A stretch of DNA of 51,588 nt from positions 1-51,588 of the forward strand of contig JABDGE010000018.1 in assembly GCA_013286235.1 (NCBI GenBank), read 5' to 3'. How positions within the stretch are numbered: the first letter of the stretch is position 1; each line of letters starts with the position of its first letter. Positions 17,378 to 26,731 of the stretch are shown here, piece by piece. The DNA comes from Bacteroidota bacterium (GTDB taxonomy: Bacteria > Bacteroidota > Bacteroidia > Sphingobacteriales > Sphingobacteriaceae). The position numbers and the translations under genes are program-made. The notes beneath the pieces are model-generated. The model ran no database searches and had not been told where the DNA came from. It saw nothing but the letters and a program-made list of their open reading frames with translations.

Positions 17378-17869
17378 ATGGAAACGAACAAGAAAAAGCT
17401 CACCACTGCATCGGGCATTCCCTATGCCGAGAATGAAAATTCAATGACGGTAGGCCCCCGCGGCCCGATATTGCTGCAGGACTTTATCCTGCACGAAAAG
17501 ATGGCTCACTTTAACCGTGAGCGTATCCCCGAGCGCGTTGTTCATGCCAAAGGATCAGGCGCTTATGGCACTTTTACCGCAACACACGATATTACCAAAT
17601 ACACCCGCGCAAAGCTGTTCAACACAATCGGAAAGCAGACTAAATTATTTCTCCGATTTTCAACCGCCGGCGGCGAAAAAGGGTCGGCTGACACTGAACG
17701 GGATCCGAGGGGCTTTGCCATTAAATTTTATACAGAGGAAGGCAACTGGGACCTGGTAGGCAATAACACGCCGGTTTTCTTTGTAAAAGACCCTAAAAAG
17801 TTCGGCGACTTTATTCATACGCAAAAACGCGACCCCTATACCAACTGCAAAAACGCTACGATGATGTAG
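17378..17869 (+). pseudogene. katA: Catalase, truncated after the N-terminal third
   Basis: 163 residues matching the start of a clade-3-type haem catalase, normally about 480-500 residues. The heme-pocket His56 ([13 protein letters not shown]) and Asn129 ([11 protein letters not shown]) are intact, as are [20 protein letters not shown] and [10 protein letters not shown]. The match stops at about NATMM, where WDFW would follow; instead a TAG and a perfect inverted repeat appear. The proximal haem Tyr and the C-terminal two thirds are absent here, so no working catalase can be made from this locus. The promoter region with OxyR sites is still in place, which argues for fairly recent loss. An assembly error is a possible alternative. 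Confidence 0.85.
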
Positions 17870-17901
17870 GCAGTTTGCAGTAGTTTTACGTGCAAACTGC
17901 C
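17869..17901. repeat. Perfect 11-bp inverted repeat at the katA truncation point
   Basis: Arms GGCAGTTTGCA (17869-17879) and TGCAAACTGCC (17891-17901) with an 11-base loop in which GTA and TAC can extend the stem. The last base of the katA stop TAG is the first base of the arm. It resembles the AACTGCC heptamer words that follow at 17949-17974. No T-run follows, so a repeat element is likelier than a classical terminator, though it may serve as one for the converging genes. Confidence 0.8.
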
Positions 17902-17975
17902 CATTGACTATATTGGCGAACTATTACTTTTTTTACAATCGATCAGTTGGCGAACTGCCAACTGCCAACTGCAAG

Positions 17976-19811
17976 CTACTCCACCGTAACCGATTTTGCA
18001 AGATTACGTGGCTGATCGACGTTACAACCGCGCATTACGGCGATGTGATAGGCCAGCAATTGCAGTGGGATAGTGGCCAGCAAAGGCACGAATGCTTCGT
18101 CCGTCTCGGGTATCTCGATCACAAAATCGGCCATGTTCTTTACTTCGGTATCGCCTTCGGTTACGATTGCGATCACGTGCCCCTTGCGGGCCTTTACTTC
18201 CTGGATATTGCTGATCACCTTTTCGTAGGATGAATCTTTTGTCGCAATAAAAACAACGGGCATATCATCGTCTATTAAAGCGATGGGGCCGTGTTTCATT
18301 TCGGCGGCAGGATACCCTTCGGCATGGATATACGAGATCTCCTTGAGCTTTAAAGCGCCTTCAAGGGCTACCGGGAACGAGCTGCCACGGCCCAGGAACA
18401 AGCAATTCGGGCAATCTTTAAATTTCCAGGCAATTTCCTTGATATGATCGTTCGAAAGCAGTGCCCGCTCAACCAACTGGGGTATCGAGTTGAGTTCTGT
18501 TAAATGCTCTACCAATTTACTTTGGGTTATCGTTCCGCGTTGCTGGGCAATATAAAATGCCATTAAGGTCAATACGGTGACCTGTGCAGTAAATGCTTTG
18601 GTAGATGCAACCCCGATCTCTGGTCCGGCGTGCGTATAAACGCCGGCATGTGTGGTGCGGGGAATTGAGGCGCCTACCACATTGCAGATGCCAAATATGG
18701 TCGCTCCTTTTTCTTTGGCTAACTCAATAGCAGCCATTGTATCCGCTGTTTCGCCCGACTGCGATATGGCGATTACGAGATCTTTCTCGGTAATTATAGG
18801 GTTGCGATACCGAAACTCGGATGCATATTCAACTTCAACCGGCACACGGGCGTACTCTTCGATCAGGTATTCGCCCACCAGCCCGGCATGCCAGGAGGTT
18901 CCGCAGGCCACAATGATGATCCTGTCGATGTTTTTTAATTTTTCTGTATACTCTTTTATACCGCCCAATTGAACTTTTCCCTGCTGCGGATAAATACGTC
19001 CGCGCATGCAATCGCGTATCGACCGGGGCTGTTCGTAAATTTCTTTCAGCATGAAGTGTTCGTAACCGCCCTTTTCCAGCATCTCCAGTTTTAGGTCGAG
19101 CTTTTGGATATAAGGTGTATGAACCTTATTATCGATTGTTTTGATCAGCAGGCTTTCCCGGGTTAAATAAGCTACTTCGTTGTCGTTTAAATAAACTACG
19201 TTCTTCGTGTATTCTACAATTGGCGTGGCGTCCGACGCGATGAAATATTCCCCCTTGCCTACGCCAATTACCATAGGGCTGCCTTTGCGGGCGGCTATCA
19301 ACAGATCAGGCTCGTCATCACTCATGATCACAATGGCATATGCGCCGATCACTTTTGTCAATGCTACCCTAACTGCTTCACGCAACTCCATTCCCGTTTC
19401 ATTTTGAATATCTTCAATCAAATGGATTAAGACTTCGGTGTCCGTATCGCTTTTAAAAATGTGTCCTTTTTCGATCAGCGTTTCTTTAATAACGCCATAA
19501 TTTTCGATTATCCCGTTGTGGATGATCGTGAGCTTGCGGTTTCCCGATGAATGGGGGTGAGAGTTACGATCGCTCGGAGCGCCATGGGTAGCCCAGCGGG
19601 TGTGGCCCATGCCGATGGTGCCATGCAGTTTTATGTCTTTTACAAAATTCTCAAGGTCGCTTACCTTTCCTGCCTTTTTGTAAACTTTTAGTCCTTTATC
19701 AAATAAGGCGATCCCGGCGCTGTCGTAACCGCGATATTCCAGCCGGTGAAGGCCTTTTATTATTATTGGATAAGCTTCCCTGAAGCCTATATATCCTACA
19801 ATTCCACACAT
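17976..19811 (-). CDS. glmS: Glutamine--fructose-6-phosphate aminotransferase (isomerizing)
   Basis: 611-residue enzyme making glucosamine-6-phosphate, the entry to peptidoglycan and LPS amino sugars. N-terminal class II glutaminase with Cys2 nucleophile (MCGIVGYIGFREAY), then HTRWATHG and the two SIS sugar-isomerase domains (VACGTSWHAG, AISQSGETADT, LGRGSSFPVALEG) and C-terminal RNLAKSVTVE. Length is normal. No glmS ribozyme is evident upstream (19812-20027 is a 216-base AT-rich gap with no structure I recognise). Its 3' end meets AACTGCC heptamer repeats at 17949-17974. Confidence 0.97.
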   Translation of the reverse strand: MCGIVGYIGFREAYPIIIKGLHRLEYRGYDSAGIALFDKGLKVYKKAGKVSDLENFVKDIKLHGTIGMGHTRWATHGAPSDRNSHPHSSGNRKLTIIHNGIIENYGVIKETLIEKGHIFKSDTDTEVLIHLIEDIQNETGMELREAVRVALTKVIGAYAIVIMSDDEPDLLIAARKGSPMVIGVGKGEYFIASDATPIVEYTKNVVYLNDNEVAYLTRESLLIKTIDNKVHTPYIQKLDLKLEMLEKGGYEHFMLKEIYEQPRSIRDCMRGRIYPQQGKVQLGGIKEYTEKLKNIDRIIIVACGTSWHAGLVGEYLIEEYARVPVEVEYASEFRYRNPIITEKDLVIAISQSGETADTMAAIELAKEKGATIFGICNVVGASIPRTTHAGVYTHAGPEIGVASTKAFTAQVTVLTLMAFYIAQQRGTITQSKLVEHLTELNSIPQLVERALLSNDHIKEIAWKFKDCPNCLFLGRGSSFPVALEGALKLKEISYIHAEGYPAAEMKHGPIALIDDDMPVVFIATKDSSYEKVISNIQEVKARKGHVIAIVTEGDTEVKNMADFVIEIPETDEAFVPLLATIPLQLLAYHIAVMRGCNVDQPRNLAKSVTVE

Positions 19812-20027
19812 AAATATAAATAAATGTAATTCTGAATAAACTATCAGTTATCGCTAAGATTGCTGATCAATTAGCAGCCTCTCTATCGGATAACCCTAAA
19901 GTAGACAAAAACAGCACAATAAAGTTTAATTTATTGTATTGACCGTACATTGTAAAATAATTCGGGAGAGAAACCTGTATAGGACATGCAAAGCAGGGCA
20001 AATTTGCGGCCGGCTTTACCTGATTTT

Positions 20028-21455
20028 TTAGTGAGGTTTTGCGATTTTGGTATAAATGACATTTAATTTTATGCGGAAGGGCGAAGACGAATTCGTACCG
20101 ACCGCTGCAGTTCGCGCCGCAACCTGCGAGGTAACCGCGACGTCGACACTCGATGTGTTCGTAGTGTCTATGGGAGCAATATAGGTGCCGTAATTAACCT
20201 GTTTACCCGATAAAAGGTCCTGCAAATATGCGGTTATAATAAAATGGTATTCGTTTTGAGCAGGCCCATAAAATCCGCCAAACGTGGTCAGGCCTCCCGA
20301 ACGCGGGTCGGATGAGGATGCATCCTGGAGCTCTATTCGCTGCAGCGCTATGTCCAGCTGGTACATCGTTATCCTGGGACAGGGCGAATAAGGGATATAA
20401 GTGCCCGGCGCCGGCGTTATCACCAGCTCTGCCCGGTTGATTAGCACATCGCTGTCCTTTTTTAACAAGTTGCTTCTTAAATTCATCAACAGGTTCGGGA
20501 AACTGACTTTTGCGCGCAGCCCTCCAAGCCCCTGCAAATAGAACATCGGCCTGGAACCTGAAGTTGTATTATTCAGTTCTGTTTGTATTGTAGTTGAATA
20601 AAGATGTTGTATCCGCATGGCTGTGTGTGCAACAGGGAGTGAGACCACACCGGTATCAATGGTGGTGCCATGCTTAGCCTTATAATATACCTGTAGTGTA
20701 TCAGCCGATGTGAAATAGATTATACCGCCGGCGCCAGTCGATTGGGTCTGGTTTATGGTGATATAAAACCCACGTACATTATTCTGGAAAACTGCATTTG
20801 AACCTAAAGTGGTAGTGTTGGCCGTAAAAAAATTACTGTTAACAAAAGCGGTGCTGATCGGGATCCTGATTTGAGGCTCCACCTTGATGAGGGTGTCGGG
20901 CGCTCCCGTTATGATGGAATATACCTTTATGGAATCATGGGGCCTGGGCGTAAACGGCAGGGAGATTCCCAAAGGTACGGTCGATGAATAATTACCAAAG
21001 TTCTTCGTATTGTAGTAAGTCGTGTCAAGATTGAACCTGTTTTGCAGCTGGTAAACACTAACAGTATAACGGGACTGGATCGAGTCGCCATAAAAACCAG
21101 CCGCGTAGGGCATCACTAAGATCGCCGAATCTACCGTAACAGTTCCAACAGGGGGTGTATAAGCGGTTTGGCTGGGTAAGTTTATGTCGGTTGCAATGCT
21201 CGAAATGGTAGTCCCAAAAATTGGATCGTTAAAATAAGCAAGCGCGTTTTTAGAAAGGGGTGACCCTCCTGCCAAATCGGTTGCTACAGAATCGTCAGGA
21301 ACGGTGTTGATCACTATCGTAGATGTATCGATAAGGTTGCTGTTTAGCTGACTGCCGGCATTTACACCTAATCCCACAGTATCCTGGTTTTTGCAGCTAT
21401 TCAAAATAAAAAGACTTATTAACAGAGTCAATAAGTCTAAACGGAAAAATTTCAT
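20028..21455 (-). CDS. DUF4270 family outer-membrane lipoprotein
   Basis: 475 residues with a lipoprotein signal (LLTLLISLFILNSCKNQDT, lipobox LNSC), so probably anchored in the envelope. The body matches the Bacteroidota-specific DUF4270 family: VGLGVNAGSQLN after the Cys, paired b-rich repeats and a C-terminal RIKLNVIYTKI. Function unknown. It starts 15 bases after the stop of the GT5-like gene, so they are likely co-transcribed. ATG at 21455 (MKFFRLDLLTLL) is chosen over one four codons upstream as it gives a standard signal. Confidence 0.87.
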   Translation of the reverse strand: MKFFRLDLLTLLISLFILNSCKNQDTVGLGVNAGSQLNSNLIDTSTIVINTVPDDSVATDLAGGSPLSKNALAYFNDPIFGTTISSIATDINLPSQTAYTPPVGTVTVDSAILVMPYAAGFYGDSIQSRYTVSVYQLQNRFNLDTTYYNTKNFGNYSSTVPLGISLPFTPRPHDSIKVYSIITGAPDTLIKVEPQIRIPISTAFVNSNFFTANTTTLGSNAVFQNNVRGFYITINQTQSTGAGGIIYFTSADTLQVYYKAKHGTTIDTGVVSLPVAHTAMRIQHLYSTTIQTELNNTTSGSRPMFYLQGLGGLRAKVSFPNLLMNLRSNLLKKDSDVLINRAELVITPAPGTYIPYSPCPRITMYQLDIALQRIELQDASSSDPRSGGLTTFGGFYGPAQNEYHFIITAYLQDLLSGKQVNYGTYIAPIDTTNTSSVDVAVTSQVAARTAAVGTNSSSPFRIKLNVIYTKIAKPH

Positions 21456-21470
21456 ATACGATCCCAAAGC

Positions 21471-22295
21471 TTATACAACGTGTGCCAATTCTTCGTTGGC
21501 AATTTCGTCGTAAAAATTGTAATAATTTTCGAAATCAGCAGTAGATTCAAATTCTAAAACCGGTTTATTGCTGTTTTTAACATTATTTAACACATCATCG
21601 TCGATATTTTCCCCTGCCAAAACAATTCCGTCGCTATACTGTATGGCGCCGGCATATAAGGCCGAATTCGAGCCGGGACCATAAACATCGGTATGCACTT
21701 CGGACATGTTTGCCATTACCGCTTTATGTGCAAAGGCGTCATCCATCGTGCCCGTAAAATCATTTTCGTAAATGGAATAAACTACCTTGGAGTTTTTAAA
21801 AGTAGGGTCGTCCTTATAAGTAGTTCTTAAGTACACGGGAACAAGAGCGCTCATCCAGCCATGACAGTGGATGACGTCGGGCGCCCAGCCCAGTTTCTTA
21901 ACAGTTTCCAGCGCGCCTTTGCAGAAAAAGATCATCCGCTCGTCGTTATCCGCATAAAACTTCCCGTCCTTATCCGTGAATACATGTTTCCGCTGGAAAT
22001 ATTCTTCATTGTCTAAAAAATAAACCTGCATCCGTGCCGCGGGAATGGATGCAACCTTAATGATTAGCGGATTGTCGTTATCGTTAATGATAATATTCAT
22101 TCCCGATAATCGTATCACTTCATGTAAACGGTTCCTGCGCTCATTGATATTTCCGAAACGCGGCATCAGGATACGAATTTCGTACCCCTTGTCCTGCATG
22201 GCTTGCGGGAGTTGTCGAGTGATTTCAGAAATTTTTGTGAGTTCGAGGAAAGGTGACATTTCATGAGTTATAAACAGAAGCTTAGATTTACCCAT
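21471..22295 (-). CDS. Glycogen/starch synthase catalytic-domain (GT5 N-terminal half) protein
   Basis: 274 residues corresponding only to the N-terminal GT-B half of glycogen synthase: KLLFITHEMSPFLELTKISE resembles the KVGG-loop region (with E replacing the usual GG), and DVIHCHGWMSALVPVYLR is the conserved His motif. The C-terminal half with the nucleotide-sugar binding E-x7-E is missing. One-domain versions like this are widespread in Bacteroidota beside panC and DUF4270, so it is probably a distinct conserved family rather than a broken glgA. ATG 22295 (MGKSKLLFITHEMSP) is chosen; the frame stays open upstream into the panC promoter. The loss of the sugar-nucleotide half makes glycogen synthesis activity doubtful. 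Confidence 0.83.
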   Translation of the reverse strand: MGKSKLLFITHEMSPFLELTKISEITRQLPQAMQDKGYEIRILMPRFGNINERRNRLHEVIRLSGMNIIINDNDNPLIIKVASIPAARMQVYFLDNEEYFQRKHVFTDKDGKFYADNDERMIFFCKGALETVKKLGWAPDVIHCHGWMSALVPVYLRTTYKDDPTFKNSKVVYSIYENDFTGTMDDAFAHKAVMANMSEVHTDVYGPGSNSALYAGAIQYSDGIVLAGENIDDDVLNNVKNSNKPVLEFESTADFENYYNFYDEIANEELAHVV

Positions 22296-22395
22296 CACTA
22301 TACCTGATTTAATTATAAATAAAGAGCTTAAAAAATTTGAGTTTGCAAATATAAGAAATATTATATGAACTGGCAACCTATTGTACAAGTTACTT

Positions 22396-22426
22396 TTGGT
22401 AATTTTTAATCTATTGCACACCTTTG
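22396..22426 (+). promoter_or_regulatory. Candidate Bacteroidetes-type promoter of panC
   Basis: TTG at 22396-22398 and CACCTTTG at 22419-22426, 20 bases apart, fit the Bacteroidetes primary sigma consensus (TTG, 17-23 bases, TAnnTTTG) with one mismatch. The panC TTG start begins 27 bases after the box. Confidence 0.5.
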
Positions 22427-22452
22427 CCGGATTTGTGTAATTTGCCCCCGGT

Positions 22453-23298
22453 TTGAAGATTTTTACCACCCGTTTTGATATAGAGCAGCATTTGCTGCAA
22501 AGCCGCAACGCCGGCAAAACCATTGGCTTTGTGCCCACAATGGGTGCTTTACACCAGGGTCATCTCTCGCTGATCAGCCAGGCAAGGCAGCACAACGACG
22601 AAATTGTTTGCAGCATTTTTGTAAACCCGACACAATTTAACGATCCAAAAGACCTCGAAAAATATCCGCGCACTATTGAGGCCGATATCAAGCTATTGGA
22701 ACAGGCAGGGTGCGACGTATTGTTCAACCCGCCCGTAAATGAAATTTACGGTGGAAACGACCATTGGCGCCTGGATATAGGCGAAACCGAATTTTTGCTG
22801 GAAGGGAAATTCAGGCCGGGGCACTACCAGGGCGTTATGCAGGTTGTTTATAAACTGTTTAGTATCGTTAAACCTGACGATGCCTTTTTCGGACAAAAAG
22901 ACTACCAGCAGTTTTTGGTCATCAGCAAGATGGTCGATCATTTTAAAATGCCGGTAAAACTCGTGATGTGTCCCATCATGCGCGAGCCTGACGGCCTGGC
23001 TATGAGTTCCCGGAATGTTCACCTTACGACCAGCGACCGCCTTCATGCCCTTGTACTTTCAAGAACGCTAAACTGGGTAAGGAGGAATTTCAATATAAAC
23101 GATATGCTTCGCTTGAAAAGCGAAGCCGAACAGATGATCGAAGCGGAAGAAGACGTGGAGCTCGACTATTTTGAAATAGCCGACGGCGAAACGCTGCACC
23201 CGGCTACTGAAAGATCAAAAACAATTGTTGCGCTGGTGGCGGCAAAGGTTGGCAAGACAAGGCTGATCGACAACGTTATACTGACAACTGATAGTTAA
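22453..23298 (+). CDS. panC: Pantothenate synthetase
   Basis: 281-residue enzyme joining pantoate and beta-alanine with ATP in coenzyme A synthesis. Nucleotidyltransferase motifs are present: FVPTMGALHQGHLSLI (HxGH), VNPTQFNDPKDLEKYPR, FGQKDYQQFLVI and the KMSKS-like MSSRNVHL. The start is a TTG at 22453 (MKIFTTRFDIEQ); an in-frame TAA lies at 22438 and no ATG occurs before the HxGH motif, so TTG is the only reasonable start. Divergent from the GT5-like gene, a neighbourhood common in Bacteroidota. panD is not in the window. Confidence 0.96.
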   Translation: MKIFTTRFDIEQHLLQSRNAGKTIGFVPTMGALHQGHLSLISQARQHNDEIVCSIFVNPTQFNDPKDLEKYPRTIEADIKLLEQAGCDVLFNPPVNEIYGGNDHWRLDIGETEFLLEGKFRPGHYQGVMQVVYKLFSIVKPDDAFFGQKDYQQFLVISKMVDHFKMPVKLVMCPIMREPDGLAMSSRNVHLTTSDRLHALVLSRTLNWVRRNFNINDMLRLKSEAEQMIEAEEDVELDYFEIADGETLHPATERSKTIVALVAAKVGKTRLIDNVILTTDS

Positions 23299-23310
23299 CC
23301 ATTTACGAGA

Positions 23311-23871
23311 CTATGTTCCAGCGCCGAAGTTCTTATTTTCATGGGTCATAAACAGGGCGATTTCATCAGTTGATTCATCGTTGTAAAGCATTGAATTAAT
23401 TCCGGTAATTCTAAATCCCTGTTGCAAATAGAATTGCACTGCCGGAAAGTTTGTGTTTTGAGTTTCAAGTTCGATCAGCCTGCAATTATAGATTTTACAT
23501 TCCTTAATTGCTTGCTTGATCAGCGCGCCTCCTACGCCATTTCTCCTATGGCGCTCGGAGACCAGGATGGTTTCTATGTAAAACGAATTATTCCATTGCC
23601 GAATTTCGCCGATCAAAATACCAACCAATTGGTTATCAATAAATGCACCAAGTGAATGTCCGTGTTTTATGATTTGGTTGAACTGAAAGATTTGTTCTGC
23701 CTTGATTTGATATTGCTTTTCATAGTGCCTGTCCGATTCATAGATGTGAAAGATGACCTTATCAGGATCATAGATAGTGGCTACTTCAAAAACTTTGCCG
23801 GTAGCGTAGCCGCTATTTCCCCAATTTTGGTTGAAATTGTCTTCTAACTGGGTTAGCGGTAATATATCCAT
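23311..23871 (-). CDS. GNAT-family N-acetyltransferase
   Basis: 186 residues with the acetyl-CoA binding motif A at VSERHRRNGVGGALIKQAIK (R-x-x-G-x-G/A) and the following b-bulge strand RLIELETQNTNFPAVQFYLQ with the FY motif near the C-terminus. Substrate unknown; single-gene unit convergent with panC (12 bases apart). Confidence 0.88.
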   Translation of the reverse strand: MDILPLTQLEDNFNQNWGNSGYATGKVFEVATIYDPDKVIFHIYESDRHYEKQYQIKAEQIFQFNQIIKHGHSLGAFIDNQLVGILIGEIRQWNNSFYIETILVSERHRRNGVGGALIKQAIKECKIYNCRLIELETQNTNFPAVQFYLQQGFRITGINSMLYNDESTDEIALFMTHENKNFGAGT

Positions 23872-24066
23872 GGATTTTTGCTGATACCTGGAATTCTAAA
23901 TCTACTGTCTAATAATACTGAAAGACATAACGATCGGGTTTAATTTTAGCGACGTGGCAATGCGGAATTCCGGCCATGATTGCGTCCGTTTTTGACTGGA
24001 AACATCAACGCGGGCATATAATAGTTTTTTTGTGCCCCCTACCTAACGAACGCCAGCTTTTAGTTC

Positions 24067-25002
24067 TTATTCGTTTCGACCGAATGTTTTCAACTTTTCC
24101 GCCATTACTTCGCTGATCTTCCGGTATGATTCAAAAGTCCATCCGGCTATATGTGGTGTAAGAATCACTTTACCAGACAGCCGTAATTCATCAAACCATT
24201 CCTGTTCGGCCAGCTTAGGGAATTTTTCAATTTCCAGCACATCCAGGCCGGCCCCCAATATTTTGCCTGCTTTAATGGCATTTAATACGGCCCGGGTTTG
24301 AACGATCTTGCCCCGCGAGGTATTCAGCAAAAACAAGGGTTTTTTGAAATGGAAAAGGTATTCTTCATTCACCAGGCCGTTAGTTTCGGGCGTTAGTGGC
24401 AAATGCAAGCTTAGCACCTCGCTGTGTTTTACAATCTCCTCCATGCTCACCTCGCGGGCATATTGGTCGCTGAATCCGGTTTTGTATTTATCGTAAGCGA
24501 TAACGTTCACCTCAAATCCCGATAATTTTTTGGCAAAACTATGGCCCATAAATCCATAGCCGACTATGCCCACGGTTTTTCCTTTTAACTCATAGCCCCG
24601 GTTTGCCTCGCGCTGCCAACTGCCGGCACGGATCTGTGCATCGGCGATAGCGAAGTTGTTCATCAACGAAAGCAACATGCCAACTGCATGTTCGCCAACC
24701 GAATCCATGTTACCCTCCGGCGCGTTGATCAGGCTGATGCCTCTTTCGGCGGCATAGGCCTCATCAATATTGTCCATTCCGGCGCCTGCCCTGCAAATAA
24801 AGCGAAGGTTTTTCCCTGCATCCAGGTGCTCTTTGTTCATTTTGAATTTGGAGCGGATCACCAGGCCCTTGTAACCGCCGATGATCTCAAGCGCTTCGTC
24901 GGGTTTAATGGTTGGGCGGTAGTCGCAGCTATAGCCGAGGGCCTGGGCAAGCTCTATAAAGATGGGATGAATATCGTCGACTATGAGGATGTTGTTTTTC
25001 AA
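24067..25002 (-). CDS. D-2-hydroxyacid dehydrogenase, SerA-like
   Basis: 311-residue NAD-dependent dehydrogenase. N-terminal catalytic part (ILIVDDIHPIFIELAQAL), NAD-binding motif TVGIVGYGFMGHSFAKKL (about residues 143-160), catalytic Arg in LLNTSRGKIVQTRA, Glu in the following strand and the active-site His in VILTPHIAGWTFES. It lacks the ACT domain of long SerA forms, so it could be short-form 3-phosphoglycerate dehydrogenase, as in many Bacteroidota, or act on glyoxylate/hydroxypyruvate. No serC or serB neighbours help to decide. Confidence 0.87.
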   Translation of the reverse strand: MKNNILIVDDIHPIFIELAQALGYSCDYRPTIKPDEALEIIGGYKGLVIRSKFKMNKEHLDAGKNLRFICRAGAGMDNIDEAYAAERGISLINAPEGNMDSVGEHAVGMLLSLMNNFAIADAQIRAGSWQREANRGYELKGKTVGIVGYGFMGHSFAKKLSGFEVNVIAYDKYKTGFSDQYAREVSMEEIVKHSEVLSLHLPLTPETNGLVNEEYLFHFKKPLFLLNTSRGKIVQTRAVLNAIKAGKILGAGLDVLEIEKFPKLAEQEWFDELRLSGKVILTPHIAGWTFESYRKISEVMAEKLKTFGRNE

Positions 25003-25165
25003 ATAACTTTGGTAATTAAGGCGGTAAATTTATAAAATGGTGGGCGTAACTAAAGGATTAAGTTCCGTTTGTTGAGAGCGCATGACAATTATGCGAAATA
25101 TATAGTTTGGCACGTTTATAGTGCCAGGGCATGCGAGGGATTTTCCTTGATCCATTTTAACGCTT

Positions 25166-25729
25166 ATGAAACTTACAAAATTTAAAAAGGCCGGAGCCGA
25201 CCTGAAACAGCAGGCACACAAGCTGGCGCAAGTCGGGTTCAAACAAATATTTGAGCATATCAATCAACTCAATATCAAAAAAGGCGTTGACAAAATGGGC
25301 CTTGATAAATTTATTGAACAATGCGCATGGCTGGCCGCCGGATCGGGAGCAATATCAGGCAGCGGCGGTATGCTGACAATGCTGGCGGGTATTCCCTTTG
25401 ATTTTGCAAACCTGCTGACCCAGCAATTCAGGGTAACGATGGCCATCATGTATCATGACAGGGGCACTTACAAAGTAAGCTTTGAAGAATTTATGGCGCT
25501 GGTGGCCACTTCATTAAAAGTGGAGGCCGGCGTGGCTATATCCAAAACCATGATGGAGAGCATAGCCGAAAAGATGCTGATGCTATTTGGCACCCGCGCC
25601 GCCGAAAGGATGGTGCCGATAGTGGGCGGTGTTATCGGCGGTGGCACCAATTATATTTTTATAAAACGCATGGCTAAATCAGTGAAGGCAATGCAGTTGG
25701 CGGAGCCGGTGACGATTCAATTGAGTTGA
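25166..25729 (+). CDS. EcsC-family protein
   Basis: 187 residues matching the EcsC family of unknown function: Gly-rich central hydrophobic stretch (SGAISGSGGMLTMLAGIPFD), LTQQFRVTMAIMYHDRG and C-terminal RMVPIVGGVIGGGTNYIFIK. Two or three hydrophobic segments suggest membrane association. Divergent from the hydroxyacid dehydrogenase. In Bacillus, EcsC is encoded with an ABC transporter (EcsAB), which is absent here. Confidence 0.82.
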   Translation: MKLTKFKKAGADLKQQAHKLAQVGFKQIFEHINQLNIKKGVDKMGLDKFIEQCAWLAAGSGAISGSGGMLTMLAGIPFDFANLLTQQFRVTMAIMYHDRGTYKVSFEEFMALVATSLKVEAGVAISKTMMESIAEKMLMLFGTRAAERMVPIVGGVIGGGTNYIFIKRMAKSVKAMQLAEPVTIQLS

Positions 25730-25737
25730 AGATTAGC

Positions 25738-25791
25738 CGGGAAGTCCGGAAGTCGGAAAGTCCGAAAGTCCGAAAGTCCGAAAGAAGCTGC
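25738..25791. repeat. Tandem 8-base repeat TCCGAAAG
   Basis: Between the EcsC-like gene and rsmA: aagtccgg, aagtcgga, aagtccga, aagtccga, aagtccga in uninterrupted 8-base steps. The complement of the same word occurs at about 8440-8463 and 40855-40885. Confidence 0.75.
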
Positions 25792-25843
25792 GACTAACGT
25801 TTCAGTAAAAATAATTCGGGTTATATAGCGCATGGTTTTGTTC

Positions 25844-26623
25844 TCACCTGTTTAAAGTAATGGCATTGGTTAAATGCACAAAATCTGCTACGCTCAATCG
25901 TTCGGCCCGCAGATCCAACATCGGTTCGTTTGTCATTTTTTCCTTGTTGATAAGTGACGAAAGGGCATTCCGCAGCGTTTTTCTTCGCTGGTTAAACCCT
26001 GCTTTTACCACCTGCCAGAACAATTTTTCATCGCAATCCAGTTCAACAGTTTCGTTCCTTGTAAGCCGTATTACGGCGGAAAGGACCTTAGGCGGTGGAT
26101 TAAACACGCCTGCTTTTACCGTAAATAAGTATTCAACTTTGTAATAGGCCTGCAAAAATACGCTCAGGATGCCATACTCTTTGCTGCCGGGCTTTGCCGT
26201 ACAACGTTCGGCTACCTCCTTCTGGAACATGCCAACGGCTTCTACCACCTGGCTGCGGTTATCCAGTATTTTGAAAAGGATCTGCGAGGATATATTGTAA
26301 GGAAAATTGCCGATCACCGCCATCGGTCCTATAAATAATGCCTTGAAATCCATCTCCAAAAAATCGGTGTTGATCAAATGGCTGCCCAGTTCCGGGTATT
26401 TTTTTTGAAGGAATTGATACGATTCCGTGTCGATGTCTACCAGGTAAACGTCAAGGCCTTCCTTTTGCAGCAGGAAATCCGAAAGGATACCCATTCCGGG
26501 CCCAACCTCCAGCACCTGCAGGTATCGCCCTGCCGGCCGCAGGCTCTCCACTGTCTTTGCGGCAATATTTTTGTCGGTAAGAAAATGCTGCCCCAGGTGC
26601 TTTTTTGCTCTTACCAATGTCAT
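25844..26623 (-). CDS. rsmA: 16S rRNA (adenine1518-N6/adenine1519-N6)-dimethyltransferase
   Basis: 259-residue KsgA/RsmA. N-terminal KKHLGQHFLTDKNI is the family signature, SAM motif I is VLEVGPGMGILSDFL (about residues 37-51) and the catalytic motif IV is GNFPYNISSQILFK (about 100). It dimethylates two adjacent adenines near the 3' end of 16S rRNA during late 30S assembly. Divergent from pdxA, as in many Bacteroidota. Confidence 0.96.
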   Translation of the reverse strand: MTLVRAKKHLGQHFLTDKNIAAKTVESLRPAGRYLQVLEVGPGMGILSDFLLQKEGLDVYLVDIDTESYQFLQKKYPELGSHLINTDFLEMDFKALFIGPMAVIGNFPYNISSQILFKILDNRSQVVEAVGMFQKEVAERCTAKPGSKEYGILSVFLQAYYKVEYLFTVKAGVFNPPPKVLSAVIRLTRNETVELDCDEKLFWQVVKAGFNQRRKTLRNALSSLINKEKMTNEPMLDLRAERLSVADFVHLTNAITLNR

Positions 26624-26731
26624 TATTAATCAAATATTGCGGCAAATTATACATATTTGTCCTTTAATCATTAATTAATCTTCTATTTGCAGGTTGATTG
26701 GATTAAAAGCCGAAGATTTTGAAAAAGCCGG

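Noticed and set aside
19812..20027. glmS ribozyme upstream of glmS
   Set aside because: No recognisable ribozyme core; such ribozymes are found mainly in Firmicutes.
21471..22538. Longer N-terminus of the GT5-like protein up to 22538
   Set aside because: The extra 81 residues cross the panC promoter and panC start and lack family resemblance; ATG at 22295 begins the conserved sequence.
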